Position numbers and translations under genes: made by a program | The notes under the pieces: model-generated | What the model saw: the letters and a program-made list of their open reading frames with translations, nothing else | What the model was told of the DNA's origin: nothing | Database searches by the model: none | Shown: in pieces, positions 31,785 to 44,800 of the stretch | Position numbering within the stretch: the first letter of the stretch is position 1 | Layout: every line of letters begins with the position of its first letter | Source: Heterotrichella gracilis | Lineage: Eukaryota > Sar > Xanthophyceae > Tribonematales > Xanthonemataceae | Assembly (NCBI GenBank): GCA_032358255.1 | Contig: JAULBX010025042.1 | Coordinates: 1 to 64,000 of the forward strand | Reading direction: 5' to 3' | DNA: 64,000 bases

Positions 31785-34661
31785 ATGTTCCCAGCCAGGC
31801 GGCCCCGCAGACCTCCACACCCAGGCCACCATGACACGCGCCGCTCCCGCGCGCGGCGCCAGTTTGCTTGCCTCGGAGTGCTGCTGGCGCTCGCCCTGGT
31901 GGCCTGGGTGGGCGTGTTCTGGCTGCAGCAGTCTCGCCTCAGCGGGTCCCAGCAGGGGCAGCTCATATGCCGGGGCAAGCTTGCAGCGCTGGGGTTGTAT
32001 GCTTCGGATGTGCAGCCTGAGGGGCATGCGGCGGTGGTCAGCCAGCACACGCTGTTCCGGCGCAGGCTGTATGACACCATGGGGAGCCAGCTGCCCAGCA
32101 AGGGGCTGACCATAGGTGCGGGGGGAGGGTAACCTTATGGTGTGCATGCTGGACAACATGGCTTCAGCGTGCATGCTGTTGATATGGAGCTGCCAGCAAG
32201 CGCTCCGTCCTGACCAAAATAAATCTTAGCGTAGAATTTTTGAAAACCCTAAGGGTATACCCTAAGGTAGCAATTGTCGCTATAGTTTACAGCACCTCTG
32301 CATGGGTGCCTGTATGCAAAGGGCTGGCATCAAAGAGTCTCTGCAGGCGTACACTACGCCTGCCATCGTTTCCCCATTTAATGTGACATGCCCGGCCCTG
32401 CAAGCACGTTGTTACCATCATGGGACACTCTGCACCTTTCGCAAGATCATGTGCACCCGCCACCAGCAGTTGCCGTCTTCCAATCACCTCTGTGTTTGCC
32501 CCACGCAGGTGGCACCCAGGGGTTGGAGCTGAGTGACATGTTTGTCATGGAGGAGCACCGAGTGGAGCCCATACTGCACCCGCTGGAGGTGCCTGTCAGA
32601 GCCATAGTGGCGCCGCTTGCTGATGCCGGGTGGGTGCACATGCACATGCGCATACAGGGGCCGGGGCCGGGGTTGGCTGCAGTTGTCATACAGCTAACTC
32701 CGGTTGAGCCAGTTGTGGGGTTGAGGATTGAGCCGGGCATAGCTACAGAATGGTGTGCGTGACTGCATGCCCTGGACCAGCATGGGAGTACGATGGCCTG
32801 CGCATGTGCCAGTACGTGTCCAGCCGGTTGCTTGTGTGAAATCACGCGGTTCACATTAGTGTCACAAGCGCCGTGTGATTCAATCTGCACATGTAGCTCG
32901 GTGGGAACTGCAGCCCACCAGCGGGGCATGCGCGTCTATGGTTGCTCCAAACCAATGGCGGCCCATCCCCAAAGCATGTGCAGGCAGGGTGCATTGCATG
33001 TTTGGCAGGTGATTTCCTCAAATTTGTAGCAGCCCACAGGACCCAAACGCATTGCAGCTCATGGCTAAGGGCTGTACAGCTTACCTTGGGTACCGTACAC
33101 AGGATTTTATGGATACGAGATCATCAATATGGACTCATAGATGTTTGCCGCTTGGCGCACCCCCATGTACCGCAACTGCTTGAGACTAGTGGATGTATAC
33201 CCTCCGCAGGGCTTCCGAGCAGCTGCGCCAGGCATTGGAGCGCCACCTGCTGGCTGTTGCTGCACCAGAGGGGGTGTGGCTGCAGGACTCCAAGCTGTAC
33301 CACTCCACCATCTACCACGCCTCCACGCACATGGTGAGCGCCAGGTCACTTGCACCGCACCAACATTAGTCCACAGATAGAATCAAGTGGGTAGACAAAT
33401 TGCTGGGGTTCAATTCAATGCAGGAAAGGGTGCCGCAGCACCACCAGCATATGCCAGATGCACCTGTCCCACTCCTTGCCTTTAGGCCAATCCTTTGCCT
33501 TGCCTGTCTGCTCATACAGGTACATGCATGTGGATTTGGGGGTGCTTCTCAACTGCATGCTCACCGCGTGGTGTGTTCAGTACCCCCTTTGCATGCTCAC
33601 CCCGCTCCCCTGCCCCGCAGCAACCTGTGCCAGCCGATGCCCTAGGGGTGGAGATCGAGCACCACTCAATCAAGCGCGTGGGTGCCAAGGCATGCCCCCT
33701 GGCGCTGGCGCTGGAACGGGTGGTGGCCATGCCCAGCGGGACGCTCATGGCGTGCTGGCAGCTGGTGGACGGCACAGAGCCAGGTAGGCATGGGGAGGGG
33801 GTTTTATTCCCTTCTAGTTATTATCAATGTATTATTTTTTAGTTGATTACTTACGCAGCTTTGTCGGCATGTCGAGGAGTTAGTCTAAGGGCATTACCCT
33901 CCTTCCCTCTACAGCAAAGACTCTTTTTGAAAAGGTTAGAATCTGACATGAATGCCATCCAGCCTGTGGTGGCAGGACATCATCAGTATATATATTATTG
34001 TGGTCATGAGGCACTTGTTCTTGCATTTAGGGCTCACAGCTTGGATTGGGGTTGCGGCCACTTGCACCACGGTCAATGAGTGCGTGGATGTGGTGGCCCA
34101 CAGCATGTGGGTTTTAGGTGGACGCAGAGGTGGAGCTGGCAAGGTGGAACTGACAAGGAACAGTCCATGGATTCCTGTGTGCATGGGCTGTGCGGTGCTG
34201 GCCTACCACCGCCAAACTCTGGCTTTGCAATATGCCACACTCTCCAAACCCAACATAACCTATCTCAACTTCCAATTCAATCGCCTTGCGTGACAGAGCC
34301 CCCACCGGCCCCTCCCCTTGCAGAAACGCTGCGCGCCAACCTGCGAGGGGTGCTCCCCAACGCGCCCCAGCAAGCCGCCCAGGCCATCCAGGACGGCAAC
34401 ATCCTGCACACCACGCTGGCGCGCCTGGTGCGCCCCCTGCACGCCCCAGCAGGCACAGACCAAACCCTGTCTGCGCAGCAGGCGGGGGCTGCCTTGGCGC
34501 GGGTGGCGGAGGCCATGACGCAGGAGCTGTGCGGGCTGCGGGCCACGGTTGATGAGCTGTGGTTTGTCGAGGAGCTGGACCTGCTGGCGCTGGCGCTCAA
34601 TGGGCGCTACCTGAAGCACCCGGTGCCGCTGCGGTGCGAGGGGCAGGGCGCGGCGCGGTGA
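31785..34661 (+). CDS. Membrane-anchored 2H-phosphoesterase-like protein of plant/algal type
   Basis: Five exons (31785-32115, 32509-32629, 33210-33333, 33621-33783, 34324-34661) join in phase to about 358 residues. The N-terminus is very basic (RRPRRPPHPGHHDTRRSRAR) and precedes one transmembrane helix (FACLGVLLALALVAWVGVFW), suggesting a type II membrane protein. The luminal or outer part has LYHSTIYHAS and, about 100 residues later, ILHTTLARL. These are two H-x-T/S-hydrophobic motifs spaced as in 2'-5' RNA ligase/2H phosphoesterase folds. Between them lies the plant-conserved stretch PLALALERVVAMPSGTLMACW. Land plants have similar uncharacterised proteins with the same motif order. An extra exon in the 580-bp intron after 32629 is possible. 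Catalytic activity is inferred, not shown. Confidence 0.6.
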
Positions 34662-35866
34662 CCGTCAATGATTGCCGCGCAGGGCTCTGCCAGGCGGTGG
34701 AGTGCAGTTGTGGCGATGATGATTGGCATGCGCATTTAGCTACTGGCCATCTTGGTGCCGCTGTGTGGACTGCACTGATAGGGACTCCTCTGAGGCCATC
34801 ACCCTGGGTAAGCGCCATGGCTGTCCCTGGCACCAGTGGCATGCAGTGGCAACACTGCTAGACTCTACCAGATAGAAATACCCTAGGGCTCTGTATGTTT
34901 TCCAGATATATAATTTATAAATTGGCAATCCACCGGGAATAATTTAGGTTGACCTTTTCAAACATGCATGACGCCGTGCACCATGGTTGCCTGAGGCTTG
35001 CAGTCTAGGCTTGGCAGTGCAGCGCGTCAATTATTATACGCACTATATCGCTGTAGTTGCATGGGGCGCTCTTAAACTCAGACATTACTTGCCATGATGC
35101 CATAATACCCGTATTGTAAGCATCACATCAAATCTTCGTTCATGCCATGGAAAATTGATTGTGTTGCAACTAGAGCATTGCTTGCCATCGTATCACACTC
35201 TGATAATCTTGCAACCTAGCATCAATTCTGCCGCCAAAAATGGCTGATAGTGACTGTTTGCTTTTCCCTAAGAATGAGTGCACGTCTTGTAATGATAATT
35301 TATGTGCTTGATCAACCAATTGATGTTCATGGTGCACCTTCGTTGTCTGATAAAACCACGCACCATGACTCCCTGACCTCAACAGTTACTGAGAGATACG
35401 CACTCCCTTCATTTCGAAGAGTATGTAAGATATATCTAAGTTAGACTCTGTTAATTGATGCACTGTTATTCCATACTGGGCTGACCACTACAAGCGGATC
35501 ATCAATAAGGCTCGGCGTTGGTGCATAGCCTCTGTGGGCAGGGTCTTCACACCAGGCGTGTGCACCCCCGCCGTGCCAGTGAGCCGGATGCCGGATTCCA
35601 CACTCTGCACCGCTGGCAATGCTCCAGGACCTGGTCCCTGGGACTCGTTCACAGGAGGCTGCCGCTGGCTACCACCAACTCCGCCGCATGCCTCCCTTGC
35701 TGCACAGACGCCTCAGAAAGAGCAAGATGCCGCATCGCCACCATGGTGCAAATCCAGCATGAACTGCACCGCTGCTGGCTGACCGCAGCATTCGGGCATA
35801 ACTGGCTGCACGTGCTGCTGTCAATTTGGCGGCTGGGAACGGTGGCCTATGCCCAGGAGAGGTGGC
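34662..35866. other. Convergent spacer with unrecognised plus-strand ORF
   Basis: Mostly AT-richer sequence without motifs. From 35518 an open frame of 120 codons ends with TGA at 35878-35880, overlapping the last codons of the GLTP gene on the other strand. It has no recognisable domain, and I do not call it a gene. Confidence 0.35.
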
Positions 35867-37140
35867 TCAACCAAGCTTGAAGCTGGTCACGTTTGAGGAT
35901 GGCATCTCCACCCCTCCATACAGCGCCTTGATCTGCTCCACGAGCGTCTCTGCATGCACTCTGAAACCAGAGGCCACGTCGTGCGCGCTCGCTTCTGCAC
36001 CACCACAAGAATAGTCAGCATATGCAGCGTGTTGCTGGAAAAGGAGTGCCCACAGAAAATACAGGTAGGAGTTACTGTCCCCTGAACAGCGCAGCCACTT
36101 TAGCTGGGAGTATGACTTGCACCATGCAACTGCGCAACCCACCTGTCTCGTCGATGCTCTTCAGAAAGTCCTCCTTGGTGGGCAAGGCATACAGCCCTGC
36201 CTTGACAGCCATCCTCACAGGCCAGGTGTGCACAGGTCCAAGCGTCTTGTTGTACGCGTCGGACACCGAGTCCTTGAAGGTCCAGGCCGCTTGGTCAACC
36301 AGGTTCTTCAGGATCTCTGCCACAAAATGGAGGGTTGTGGCAAGCCTGTGCAGGTTGCGGGCGCAGCTGTTCTTCTTAGTTGCCACGCCAGCCTGCAACC
36401 ACAGCAGCTAGGTGGCACCCTAAACCCTAACACAGCAGGTGGGGCTGACAAGGTCCAACAGGCAAGTGGGCGCTTACCCTCTTGCTACACACATACGCAG
36501 CCGGGGACCAAAAGACCTTGATAACAGCAAGAACCAGGTGCCATTCCGAGGCTCCCCTTACCTTGATGTCGTCGTTGACAACCTCCACCAAGGTATCCTT
36601 TGCTGAGCAAACAGCAACAAGGGTTTCCCTCTGCAGTGAGGAGGGTAGGGTCTGTTTGTGACAGGACTAAGAAAGTGACGCCTTGTTAAGCATGTATGGC
36701 AAGCACAAGCAAGGGACAACTCGCAAACAGCACTAACCTTCTGCTGCAACTCGAGCTTGGCGAAGTAAAAGACAGTGCCTGCACATACACGTATACCTCG
36801 TTATGGCATTGCTCCAGTAGGCAATTGGCTAGGGTTGCAACTTTCCAGCTAGTGAAAGCCATGAAGATCGTGCCAAGGCGTGTAAGGTGTAAAAATAAAT
36901 GATAGCTAGATAGGCAAGCAGACCCATTGCAGCGGGTTTCAATAGCATGTAGATCGCCACCCATGTTGTTATGTTGGGCGGACTCGTGGTCGGCGTACCA
37001 AGCTTATCAAAAATAGGCATCAACTTCTCGCAGGCGTCGCAGAACTTTTGCGTGTTGATAGGCGCGCCTAGTTCTATGCTGCCAAAAGCTTGGGCAAGAG
37101 CTGGCAAGAACTTTTCGCCGTTTGCGTCGGTCGAAGCCAT
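35867..37140 (-). CDS. GLTP-fold lipid transfer protein (ACD11/GLTP family)
   Basis: Five minus-strand exons (37140-36999, 36778-36738, 36630-36562, 36392-36143, 35994-35867) join in phase to 209 residues, the normal size of the family. It begins MASTDANGEKFLPALAQAFG. It has the helical GLTP pattern: FCDACEKLMPIFDKLGTVFYF, ARNLHRLATTLHFVAEIL, and the C-terminal AYNKTLGPVHTWPVRMAVKA then GLYALPTKEDFLKSI. The His of VHTW matches the conserved His of the lipid-binding site. At the head-group centre, where human GLTP has D..(x3)N..K, the equivalent segment reads AKLELQQKRET, so those residues differ. Proteins of this fold move glycolipids, ceramide 1-phosphate or related sphingolipids between membranes in the cytosol. 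The ligand here is uncertain. Confidence 0.82.
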
Positions 37141-37636
37141 GGTCGATGGGTCAAGGTGGGTCAACGTGGCACAAGCCGGCGCCAACGAGCTGCTACCCAC
37201 ACCAGCAAGGACTTGCACAAATAGCTGCAGAGCTATCGCTGTTGCTGCCTTTGGCACGCTAACCGGGTCACCCAACGGGAGAGTGCATGCAAAAAGCCCA
37301 GGTGTCCCCAAGCCCTGGAATGGCGCTTGAATTGGAAGCACGACAGTGCAAGGACGACACGGAAGTTCTTTCAGTGAATGCTGCTCTTGCCAGGGTAGAA
37401 GTGGCTTCAAATTGCTGCGACTGCTGGCCTGATATGCAAGGCGTTGCCAACTGGAGACAAAAATGAAATATCTTTTTATAAGTTGTAGGGTGGCAGACAA
37501 TACATTTAATATTTCCTCCCCTGGAACGGCCGCCGCAGAGCAGAAACCATGCAGTTCATAAGCGCTGAATGTCGTCGTTCCAAGCCCTCTCCCGAACTAA
37601 GCCACTCCTCTAGCGGTTAAAACGACACACGTCATC
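37141..37636. promoter_or_regulatory. Divergent 5' region of GLTP and ribosomal P2 genes
   Basis: A 496-bp region separates the two start codons, so promoters and 5' UTRs of both genes must share it. No TATA box or known motif is evident. Confidence 0.4.
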
Positions 37637-38411
37637 ATGCGTGTGATCTCCGCCTACCTGCTGGTGAGTTGGCTGCTTCATCTGCCTTGTGAAATCACTG
37701 CATGCATACCGTGAACTTGGTTGCGATGTGGGCTGTGTTTTGTGCAGGCTGTCCTTGGGGGCAAGTCCAGCCCAACTCCCGAAGATGTCAAGAGCATCCT
37801 GGGCTCAGGTGCGTGCTCCCTTACTACTTCGAGTGCCTCTGTAAGCTCCTTGCCCTGCCTTTGCTGAAACACCATCCACCTCCTCCACCCAGTTGGCATT
37901 GAGGCCGACTCCGAGCGCCTGGACAAGTTGTTCTCCGAGCTCGAGGGCAAGGATATCAACGAGGTGATCGCCGAGGGCCTGGGCAAGCTGGCATCCGTGC
38001 CCAGCGGTGGCGCGGTGTCCGCTGGTGGCGGTGGTGGTGGCGGTGCTGCCGGTGGCGATGCTGCCCCCGCTGCTGAGGCCGCCAAGGAGGAGGAGCCAGA
38101 GGAGTCTGAGGACGATGTAAGCCACCCTGCCCTTGCTGGGAAACTGTTGGGATGGTGCACAACCATGCACACATATAACTGGTTGTGCACTCTCATTTTG
38201 GTGCTGCACAGTACTGCAACTTGGGGATTTGGTTCTGGCCTAGTTACTAGTTCACTCGCACCAATGTGCTATGCTGCCCAGTCAGTATGTGCTTGTGTAG
38301 CCCCTGTCGGTTCATTCGATTGCATTATAGGTATAGCCAGGGGGCAATCATTGGGGATACACTGACGCACCCCTCTTGCTGCAGGACATGGGCTTCTCCC
38401 TCTTCGACTAA
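37637..38411 (+). CDS. RPP2: 60S acidic ribosomal protein P2
   Basis: Four exons (37637-37663, 37748-37808, 37893-38116, 38385-38411) join in phase to 112 residues. The N-terminal dimerisation helices are intact ([20 protein letters not shown], then [20 protein letters not shown]). A Gly/Ala-rich hinge follows ([20 protein letters not shown]), then an acidic stretch and the universal P-protein tail [12 protein letters not shown], which recruits elongation factors to the GTPase centre of the large subunit. The first and last exons are only 27 nt each; the last encodes DMGFSLFD plus stop. Confidence 0.96.
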
Positions 38412-39692
38412 GCACCCGGCACTCCGTCGTGACCTGCAACACGCTCTACACTGGACTGCTGTGTACTGCTGACCATTGTAACAACTGAGCTATTCACCGT
38501 GCCTGCTCTGCACCCGCTGCTGCGGGTGGAAACCTCTCAGCCTGCAGCGGCAGCGTCGTATTGCAACCTGGCCCATGCACCCATGCATCCTCCCATAGCT
38601 GCAAGCTTGCAAGGAGCGCAATCCCATCTGTTGTTTGCAAGGGAGTGCTGGCAGCATTCCTCGTGCATTGAGAGGGTGCTGTGCATCGCAAAGCAGCGAC
38701 GACTTTGTGCACATCGTTGGGTTCTTAGTCCGTCAACAACTGCAACCCTCTGTCGCCACAGGGTGCATGTTGCGCGAGAACGTGGTGTGCACTATTCTCC
38801 TGTACCATTTATTTCCAATTTTTGTGCATAAACGTTGCACAGGCACAGCAAGCAAGACCATCAACATGCTTGCACTGGCCTAGCCTTGGTGCATCAACCT
38901 CTCTTGCCCCACAGCTTTATTGACCTAATTTGCACACAAAGTGTCTGCCCAGTTCCCGGCGCTATCCTGGAACTGCCCAGTGACGAAACCAATGCTTCAG
39001 GGTTTAGTCACTCCTGTTGTTCAGCACCACTGGTGCACTCGGTGGCACGCTCGCCTCCCCCTGAGGGGCAAACCAACTGACACTGTATACAGCACTGGCT
39101 GTGCCCTGGTTTGGGCAGGAAATCAAAATGGGCCTTGATCCTGGTGTACTGTAGGGCCTAGTTGCCGGCCAGGATGGAGAAGTCCTAACCCCAGCGACTG
39201 CCACATGCAGACCTTGGTTGGACTGGCAAACTGGCTTCAAAATTTGGTGGCTGCCGAAAAGGACGCAAGTGCAACTTGGCATATGCGCCTATGTGCCAAG
39301 CCCTGTTTGGTTGCCAACACCAGCCTGGCATACGAGGGCGCGCACCAAGTGACACATCCCTCGCAGGGCTACTGTCAAAGACATCCTGTCATTGCGGCAA
39401 ATGCATTCTTTTGAGCGGGTTTCATCCTCAATACCCTGTGACCCATGGACCAAGGATCACAGCTTTTATGCAGCTGCACGCAGTGTGGATGATAGATGGC
39501 ACTGCATCACACGCGCTCCAGTTGCCTTGCAAAGATGGGCATGCCCATGCAAGCTGCTCATCAGGCAAGGGGACAGGCAACCCACAGCACCACCACAGTG
39601 GCTGTGCTGTACAATTGGTCAAGAGCTCAAGGCCCCAAAGTTCGGCTCGCAACTTGGCGGTTGATGTTACAGAAAAACTACACAGATACAGC
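38412..39692. other. Convergent spacer between P2 and eL33 genes
   Basis: A TGTAA word at 38476-38480, 65 bases after the P2 stop, is a good candidate algal polyadenylation signal. The rest shows motif-free ORFs only. Confidence 0.4.
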
Positions 39693-41063
39693 TTACACCT
39701 GGCTGGGGTACAACATCACGCGCACGCGGGCACCCTGCAACAGAAACCGGCAACAGTGAGCAACATGCCGTCACCACTAACGCTTGGGTAACCACCAAAA
39801 CAGTGCAGGATGTACACAACCCCAGCAGCCAAATGCAGTCAGCAAAACAACAAAACACACCAGTATGATGAACAACAGTTATGGAACATCACGGCAAGTG
39901 CAACAACAGCGCAGGGTTATGGTGCGTGGTTGCATCATGTCCTTACCATGCATGCGGGGGGTAGGGGCTTGCGGAACTTGGCGCGGACCACGCCGGTGTT
40001 GCCATGAGCACGGGTCACCTGCGCGCGGGGTGCAGCACGTCAGTGCGGCACGCAACGGCCTCTTGTATGCCAGCTGTAATAACCACCCCCTCACATAACG
40101 CCCCCGAGCAGACATTGAATCAAAGCTCCTAACTGATGCAGGGACAGGCCATGCAGAATGAGGTTTGGTTTGGGCTTGGCTGTCATCTATGCTGCAGTGC
40201 CGATAAACAAGCACTCTGGAGACAGATGGGTGTTAGTGTGACTGATGGGGGACCCCACCCCAGATTTTGGTATGGGAACCCTGCTGACCAGGTGGTCCAG
40301 CCCTGCTATGACACGCTGTACTTGAAGCTGCCCACGGTAGCCTTGCGCATCACAAAGCAAAAGAAGGCTGCCATAAACCATCCACCGCGTCCGTTGCCTG
40401 CTGTTCAATGCTTCTGGGATTCCAAACATTGCTTCTGGGTTTGGCTGTTGTTCTGTCCGCTATCCTGAATGGCTGGTCGCATGCCCCTCTCCTCCCAGCC
40501 ATCACACCCCTCCAAACCATCCTCCTTGTCTACTGTTGCCACTTATTGCTCACCTTGCCCCACACTACCCTGTAGAAGCTCCCCTGCTTTTGCGTCTTGG
40601 CCTTGTAGATGTACGCCACCTTCTTGCCCGCATACCAGTCCACTTCCTGCTTTGAGGCTACGCCATCAACCTTGAGGAGGGATGTGTGGTTCGTTTGTGT
40701 GGACTTGCCCCTGTGAACAACGATCATCGCCCCATTCACTCCATTGCCCCACATACTGAGGGTGCATGCAAACATACACGCCCAACAACACGTAGCTGTA
40801 ACTGCATGCACATAGTGAGGGGCTTGCAACGTACCTCCTGAATCCAATCACGGTGCCACCAACATATAGCCTGCGAAAGTCAGGGAATGGATGTCAGAAG
40901 CAAGTTGTAAAAAGGTGGCGGCTTCATGGGCGGTTTGCCAGCCCGCAACGAACCGCCACGCCTCGCACCTGATTGGTTCTCCACCCATCCTGACCACTGC
41001 TGTAGTCGACCTTCCGCTGCGACTGTGGCGGCGGTGTTGCACGACGAAAGAGGGGGATGCCAT
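39693..41063 (-). CDS. RPL35A: 60S ribosomal protein eL33 (L35a)
   Basis: Five minus-strand exons (41063-41011, 40870-40835, 40710-40554, 40018-39947, 39734-39693) join in phase to 119 residues. The core matches the family: [77 protein letters not shown] and the C-terminal [13 protein letters not shown]. It is a core protein of the cytosolic large ribosomal subunit. The N-terminal 18 residues ([18 protein letters not shown]) come from a separate exon that fits phase and ends in basic residues, but an alternative shorter start cannot be excluded. The third intron is about 530 bp. Confidence 0.93.
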
Positions 41064-41870
41064 GCTGCCAAACCAAACTTGTACCGAGTTTCGGCTGCGC
41101 GCAGTGGAATAAAGGGGAGGATGTTACGGATTGATGGGGAGGTAAACTCCTTCAATTTTTGAAAAATAAAATGATTTGATTTTCATGGACCCGGTGCATG
41201 CATGTGCATGCACGCCAACCCGACTTACTGTTGACCCTGCTCGACGCCTCTGGTTATCGACTGGCTATATACCATTTGTGGTACGTGATTTTTCACGGAT
41301 TATGGAGCTGCCCGGATTAAAGGAGACCACCTTTCCTTGTGGGAGGCGTCTTGCATGCGCAATGGGGGCTATCTCACCGAGATAACTATAAGTTGTCGCG
41401 GCTGTTCTTGCTCCTAATTGGAAAAGTAAAAATAATAGTGCCGCCTATTGTGCCTAAGCAACAACTCACGCCAAGTGCGCTATGGTCGACATTCTATAAC
41501 CAGTGCACTTGACAGGTACTCCTACAACCAGCACACTTCGAGCACCAGTATCACTCAAACCTGCTCCCAAGACAATAATGTAGCACAGTTTACTGGCACA
41601 GCGTGTCTGAGACTAGTGCGCCAGTAGGCGCTGGCCAGTACCTCGAGACCAGCAGCAGCACCACCACCACCACCACCACCCACCATACCACCACACCACC
41701 ACCCACCACCACCAGGTACACCACCACCACCACAAACCATCAGCAGCAACTGAACAACCACCGCCACCAGGAACCGCCAGTCCTTGTCAGGAACCACCAT
41801 CACCCACCACCACAACCTATCACCACCCACCACCACCCGCCATACCACCATCAGGACCACCTCCGTCACC
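41064..41870. other. Divergent 5' region of eL33 and SETD6-like genes, with CCA repeats
   Basis: The left part should carry the eL33 promoter. The right part is the repeat tract listed next, directly abutting the SETD6-like ATG. No gene seen. Confidence 0.4.
41651..41845. repeat. Imperfect (CCA/CAC)n tract
   Basis: About 195 bp dominated by CCACCACCA and CACCACAAC units ends some 25 bp before the SETD6-like start codon. It is probably in its 5' UTR or promoter. An in-frame ATG at 41784 would translate part of it into His/Pro/Thr repeats. Confidence 0.9.
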
Positions 41871-44800
41871 ATGGCCAGCCCTGTAGGGTGCACGTCAGAT
41901 GACAGCGACACCCAATTGTTCATGCGGTGGATGAAAGCCAACGGCATAAAACACAGCGGCTGCGGCATACAGGTGCTGTCTGGCTATGGGCGAAGTGTGG
42001 TGGCCTCGAGGAATATCCCTCGGGGGTCGGTGGTGGTGGAGGTGCCGGACGGCGCAGTACTTAGCGCAAGCACCTGCTCAATGGCACAGGTAGACCCAGC
42101 ACATGAATAAATATGCAAATCATGCAGTTGATGATATGGAGCCCATCCATGCCCTGTCATGCCAGCAGCATGGTACCGGCCAGCCATCTTATCTGTATGA
42201 ATTCCATGCAGTGCTTGTGAGACGCACTCGTTCTGCTGTTTGCATATAGAATCCAAGATGCTTCAAAAAAATTTGAATCCTTTGAATTTCAGGGATTTTC
42301 ACTGTAAATTCGAAAATAGCTTCCATAGGTTCCACGTTCCCGCACAAGCTTGCCCCTTTCATACCTAGTTAGTTAGTGGCATGCTCTCCTTCTTACACCC
42401 TCGTCCAATATTCCCATGGCACCACCACCTCCAGGCGCTTGGCCAGCTCCAGCTGCAGCCGCAGTGCAGCACCGTCCTCAGGAAGTTCCTGGAGCTGGTC
42501 CTGGCAGTCATGATTGAGAAAACCCTAGGGTCAGCCTCACAGTGGGCTGCATACCTTGACTACCTGCCCAGCGCACTGGACGGTCTGCCCATGAACTGGA
42601 GCCCGCGAGAACTGCAGCGGCTGCAGGGGAGCGCAGCACTTGATAAGATGAACGGGGAGGGCGCTGTGAGAGGGCTAGGGTTTTGTGCAGACCCTCCGGT
42701 GCATGTTGAGGCGTGCTGGCAACAGGTTGTGGAGCCGTTCCTGGGAGCCCACCCAGAATGTGGTGTACCTGGGGGCAACAAAGGTGAGTGACCCTAGAAG
42801 GCTCGGCTGATTAAATTTGCTTTTTAAATAATGATTACTGGCGCCATTAATCATTAACCATAATAGGGCACCCGCAATAGCCGCAGTTAAATTCAATTGG
42901 CATATTCTCAATCTTAGCTGCATGGTAGCTCCAGGGTCAACATGCCCATCCACTGTGCACACCTGTGGGTGTGTTGAGCAGGCACTACACTCTGTTTGCC
43001 CTCTCCTGACCACATATCAATGGGACCTGCTGTGTGCGCCTTCCGTCCTGAATGCCAGAGGGCTGCCATTGTGCAGGGCGCACGCTGTACATGTGGGCTG
43101 TGGGAGCAGTCAGCTCATACTGCTTCACGCTTGGGGAAGCTAAGATCCAGGTAGGCGCTACTCAACCCCTGCGAGGGGTGTTGGGTACTTGCAACTTGCA
43201 TGCACACGTGCCGAGAGTAAATTGCCCTTCACTTTAGTTGTTGTACCGGTGCATGATGATGGTCATGTTGCCAATGCAGGCCATGGTTGTGCAGTGGATG
43301 TACAGTGCATCTCAATGTGAAACGAACCTGCATGCCGAGGTGTATTTAATATACATGGGATGGATGAAAAGTATACAAGCAGGGGTGTTAATATATAACC
43401 AGGAAGGGCAACTGCTTTATATATTAACACCCCTGATACAAGCCACCAGGAGCAACGCATGCATCCAGAGGACGTTTATTATGGTCCAACTGTTGTGTGG
43501 TGGTGCGCAGGGCATGGTGGCCATGTGGGACATGCTGAACCATGTGACCGGCTGGGTGAATGTGCGCCTGCACCACTGCGCAGAGCGGGGGGTGCTGCAG
43601 ATGATTGCCACAAGGGATATTCTACAATTTGAGCAGGTAGGGATGCAGTCCACGTGCCTTGAATGCATTTGACTACACAGGTGAGGGACCCTCCAGGTGC
43701 GTTTTGTGGCACAGGTCTTCTTTCTGTAGGCCATTGACCAACCCAGAAAGTCCTGGGCCATGTTGCTTGTACATGTGGCGCATCAACACTGCCATTCCCG
43801 GCTTCATGCATGTGTAGTGGATCAGACGTCGATCGACCCCATGGGGTCCATCTGCCGATTCATGCAAACCACCCTTGCACAGCTTGCGCCACCCAGCTCA
43901 CCCAACCGACACGGCGCAGGTGATCAACTGCTACGGTGCGCTGCCCAATGCCGAGCTGCTGCGCCAGTATGGGTTTGTGGAGACGGCTCCCAACCCGCAC
44001 GACAGCTGCCAGGTGCCCGTAGCTGCGCTGCTGGGGGCAGCAGCCGGGCTGCACACGCCGCTGGCGCCAGCCAGCCCAGATGCACCGTCGCTGGGTAGGA
44101 AAGCTGGTAGCCATGGCAGCATGCCCAGCAAGGGAGGAGTTAGGGGGGATAAAGAAACTTCCACCAGCAGGCGGGGGGAGCAGCAACAGGGTATTATGCA
44201 GCAGCTGCTGGCAGGTGCCATGCGCAACAGGGAGCTGCGCAAAAAGGTGTACTTCCTGAGGCGCCAGGGCATGCTTCCTAGGACCGGCTGGTTCGCAGCA
44301 CAATCCCCAGGATTGAAAAAGTCTAGAATTTTGGGGGAAACAGGGAGGGTGCAGCAGCGCAGCGGCAGTGGGCTTGGGAAGCTGGTGGTGTGTGGCCTGG
44401 TGCTGGCGCTTGATGGCAGGGGGTTCAGTGAGGTGCGCTCGCTCGTGTACAGTGGCCAGGAGCTTGTACCCCCGCTGCTGGCAGTCGCTGGGCGGGATGG
44501 GGGATGGGCAATGGAGCGCGCCCGCCAATTGCTGGTGTCGGTGCTGCGAGACAGGCTGCAGCGGTACCCTCCCCCCGGCGCATGGCGGCACCCCACACCT
44601 GCCAGCAACCCACACCATGGGGACCACGCGCAGCCTTCAACTGGTGCGCACCCGCAGGGGAACAGCGGTGGCAGTGCGCAGGCTCTGATGTCACCTCCAG
44701 CTGTTGGGGATAAGGTTCCAGCAGGGTGGGCCTCTGTCAGGGACCAGTACCAGGAGCTGCTGAGGGAGTGTCCGCCTGGTTTGCCACCCAGTGGGAGAGC

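Noticed and set aside
35518-35880. A 120-codon plus-strand ORF as a possible gene
   Set aside because: No homology, no splice partners, and it overlaps the GLTP stop; kept only as a note in the spacer entry.
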